This document shows, in pieces, positions 60,268 through 62,115 of a stretch of DNA of 62,115 nucleotides (positions are counted from its first letter, which is position 1; each line of letters starts with the position of its first letter). Location: NCBI GenBank assembly GCA_938028625.1, contig CALIZB010000035.1, positions 1 through 62,115 on the forward strand, written 5' to 3'. Source of the DNA: an uncultured Bacteroidia bacterium. Lineage in GTDB: Bacteria > Bacteroidota > Bacteroidia > JANWVE01. The translations under genes and the position numbers were made by a program. Below the pieces are notes generated by a model. It was not told where the DNA came from and did no database searches. It was given only the letters and a program-made list of their open reading frames with translations.

Positions 60268-61487
60268 AAGATTTAAAGGAAAAATGGTTAGATATTGTAA
60301 GTCAGTATGAAGTATGCCTGTATTTAGACAGCAACCGTGATACACAGGACAGATACACACGCTATGAATGTATAGCTACAGCTGGGCTACAAGATAAATG
60401 TGAAATTTTTTCAGATTGGCAACCTGCATTTAATTTTGTTAAGCAAAATAAAGGAAAATGGATATTTTTTGCTTTTGCGTATGAAGCATACAATGCACCT
60501 CTTTCTTTGCCGTACAAACCTTACACACAGCCCACAGCTGTTTTATGGACACCCAAATATTGGATAACGCTCTCCAAAAATGAGGAAATACAAAGCAATA
60601 ACCTTCCATTTTTTGAACAAAAGGTTTCTGATTTAGAAAAACCTGTTCACTGTATTGAATTACAGCCTGTATGGACAAGAGAAGACTATTTTTCCCGTTT
60701 TAACAAGGTTATTCACCATATCAGGGAAGGTGATGTATATGAGTTAAATTTATGTCAGCTTTTTATGGCAAATGTCCCTGAATTAAACACTTTGGCTGTA
60801 TTCAAAAAAATTCAGAATCAGACAAAAATGCCGTACAGTGCCTACTGGAAATACGCTCCCTATACAGTTATGAGTACATCTCCTGAGCGCATGGTTGCCC
60901 TTCGCAAAGATACTCTTATTGCACAACCGATGAAAGGTACACAACGTAAAACCTCTGAAAATGACACAAAAAGCAAAGTTTTATTACAGCAATCTCTTAA
61001 AAATCGTGCAGAAAACGTTATGATTACAGATTTGATGCGTAATGATTTAGCTAAAAGTTGTATAACAGGTAGTATAGAAGTTGAGCATTTATTTGAAGTG
61101 TTAGACTATGGCAATGTGTATCAGATGATTTCTACAATAAAAGGAACAATTTTACCTGAATACCATTTTTTACATGCTTTTTATAATGTATTTCCTGCGG
61201 GTTCTATGACAGGCGCGCCAAAAAAACGAAGCGTACAAATTATACAAGAGCTAGAAAATAGTCCAAGAGGTTGGTTTTCAGGTAGTATAGGATATATCAG
61301 CCCTTTTCAGGAAGCAGACAGCAACGTGCTTATCCGTAGTTTGTGTTACAATTCAGACTCACAGGAACTGCTTTTACACACAGGGGGAGCTGTAGTCTAT
61401 CATTCTGATGCTGTACAGGAATATGAAGAAACCCTCCTTAAAGCAGAGCGAATACGAGATATACTGACAGGGAAAAATACTCTCTGA
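60258..61487 (+). CDS. pabB: Aminodeoxychorismate synthase component I
   Basis: A 409-residue chorismate-utilising enzyme for p-aminobenzoate, hence folate. Core motifs: HIREGDVYELNLCQLF, MSTSPERMVAL, AQPMKGTQRKT (with the PIKGT-type Lys that favours PabB over TrpE), NRAENVMITDLMRNDLAKSC, VFPAGSMTGAPKKRSVQIIQELE and GWFSGSIGYI. The glutaminase subunit is not adjacent. It overlaps DUF1599 by ten bases. Alternative: an anthranilate synthase component, less likely because of the Lys motif. Confidence 0.92.
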   Translation: MQLEDLKEKWLDIVSQYEVCLYLDSNRDTQDRYTRYECIATAGLQDKCEIFSDWQPAFNFVKQNKGKWIFFAFAYEAYNAPLSLPYKPYTQPTAVLWTPKYWITLSKNEEIQSNNLPFFEQKVSDLEKPVHCIELQPVWTREDYFSRFNKVIHHIREGDVYELNLCQLFMANVPELNTLAVFKKIQNQTKMPYSAYWKYAPYTVMSTSPERMVALRKDTLIAQPMKGTQRKTSENDTKSKVLLQQSLKNRAENVMITDLMRNDLAKSCITGSIEVEHLFEVLDYGNVYQMISTIKGTILPEYHFLHAFYNVFPAGSMTGAPKKRSVQIIQELENSPRGWFSGSIGYISPFQEADSNVLIRSLCYNSDSQELLLHTGGAVVYHSDAVQEYEETLLKAERIRDILTGKNTL

Positions 61488-61495
61488 AAAGATAT

Positions 61496-62115
61496 TTATG
61501 CTCTTTTTTCCCATTCAAAAACCGCAAGATTTTTGCTGTTCAGGTCAAAATCATTCCTACTAAATAAATCTCTTTACCTTCATTCATATATTTTTCGTAG
61601 TATTTTTTAGTTTTAATCTGTTGTAAAGCACTTTCATTATGGTGTGCCATCTTGAACTCAAATACATAGAGTTTCTCCCTCAATTGCAAGGTTAAATCTA
61701 TTCTGCCAATATTCGTATGGTCTTCTATGATACAATTTAAGCCGATTCCCTTGAAAAACGCATATATAACAGAACCATAAAATCCTTCATAATCTTTTAC
61801 CTGCTGACTGTATGTGTAACTTATACCTGAAAACAAAGTTTTTAGCTATTTCTCAAATAAGGTAAAATCGCTGTTATTTAACGCTTTCCATGTATTTACC
61901 GTAAGGTTACCTAACAAAAAATTCGTATCCGTAAAACTTCTTAACAACGCTTGATTTAGGCTGTATTCTACTTCAAAATTTGGATAGCCCAATTCATACA
62001 TGGCTATTCCCGTAGTTTGAAAACGGTCTTTTATGGTTAAATACCCTGTTTGCCATAGTACAGATACGATGGGTAAGTCTTGTATATCAAAGGTAGAAAG
62101 TAAAATTTCATCTGT
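61496..62115 (-). pseudogene. Decayed AAA-ATPase/PD-(D/E)XK nuclease gene, partial
   Basis: The C-terminal part of an AAA-ATPase-like protein with a PD-(D/E)XK nuclease domain, entering from the right edge. From there it reads LSTFDIQDLPIVSVLWQTGYLTI, then ELGYPNFEVEYSLNQALL, and reaches an in-frame TAG at 61846-61848. Past the stop the same frame continues LKTLFSGISYTYS, DYEGFYGSVIYAFFKGIGL, then the nuclease site GRIDLTL...YVFEFK. A second lesion follows: at the A4 tract 61547-61550 one base is missing, and the other frame completes the ending FDLNSKNLAVFEWEKRA to a stop at 61496. The family is common and variable in Bacteroidota. Not functional as a single protein. Confidence 0.85.

Noticed and set aside
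1-62115. tRNA, rRNA or riboswitch genes
   Set aside because: No cloverleaf-like or rRNA-like segments and no recognisable riboswitch core were seen in the intergenic gaps.

Overview
The window is a 62 kb stretch of an AT-rich bacterial chromosome that reads as Bacteroidota, most like a Cytophagia/Saprospiria-type organism. The evidence is: the type IX secretion regulator PorX; three secreted proteins with type A sorting tails; a TonB-dependent receptor with a carboxypeptidase-regulatory-like plug extension; an HU-CCDC81/SPOR protein; several Bacteroidota-only DUF families (DUF4295, DUF6913, DUF4905, DUF6702); BshC of bacillithiol synthesis; and promoters of the Bacteroidota form TTG-N18-20-TAnnTTTG. 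No tRNA, rRNA, CRISPR array, complete insertion sequence or prophage was seen. Both ends cut genes: dapD at the left and a decayed AAA-ATPase/PD-(D/E)XK gene at the right. No gene-free stretch exceeds 300 bases.

Layout. 1-7.6 kb: dapD, rsmE, DUF6913-dapA, DUF4159, DUF4905, DUF58, then rpmG-DUF4295-UDP-glucuronate decarboxylase. 7.7-15.6 kb: a lipoprotein, a large SBBP-repeat secreted protein, a LytS-type propeller histidine kinase with its LytTR regulator, and a second sorted protein. 15.9-25.3 kb: topA; fmt followed by a GT39-like membrane enzyme; a secreted amidohydrolase-like protein; and a plus-strand run dinB-like / barrel protein / GT4 / LuxR regulator. 25.3-34.9 kb: a large sorted protein, a CHAT-like remnant, a zinc phospholipase/nuclease-like protein, HU-SPOR, porX, a TonB receptor and rdgB. 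35-45.5 kb: small proteins, GT2, nhaD, photolyase, uppP, SpoU methylase, bshC, two membrane or envelope proteins, a CdiI_3-like immunity protein and an APC permease. 45.6-48.5 kb: rpsF-ssb-rpsR-rplI and wecB. 48.6-53 kb: a plus-strand run of LRR protein, catalytically dead M61-like protein, small secreted protein, TrpF-like protein and YitT. 53-61.5 kb: metallophosphatase, winged-helix protein, Omp28-like lipoprotein, a PorE-like OmpA protein convergent with a SUMF1-like/muramidase-like lipoprotein, a BtuF-like protein, DUF1599 and pabB.

Functionally the window mixes housekeeping (lysine/peptidoglycan precursors, lipid carrier recycling, translation, folate, nucleotide cleaning) with envelope biology tied to type IX secretion. 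The most unusual content is: a family of four GC-rich modular hairpin repeats between genes; many genes whose -7 promoter element ends only 3-8 bases before the start codon, implying leaderless or near-leaderless mRNAs; three enzyme-family members that have lost catalytic residues (amidohydrolase, M61 peptidase, TrpF); a SUMF1-like lipoprotein fused to a glucosaminidase-like domain; and several gene remnants. Many start codons were moved downstream from the longest possible reading frame, because the extended frames begin at a TTG that is part of a promoter.
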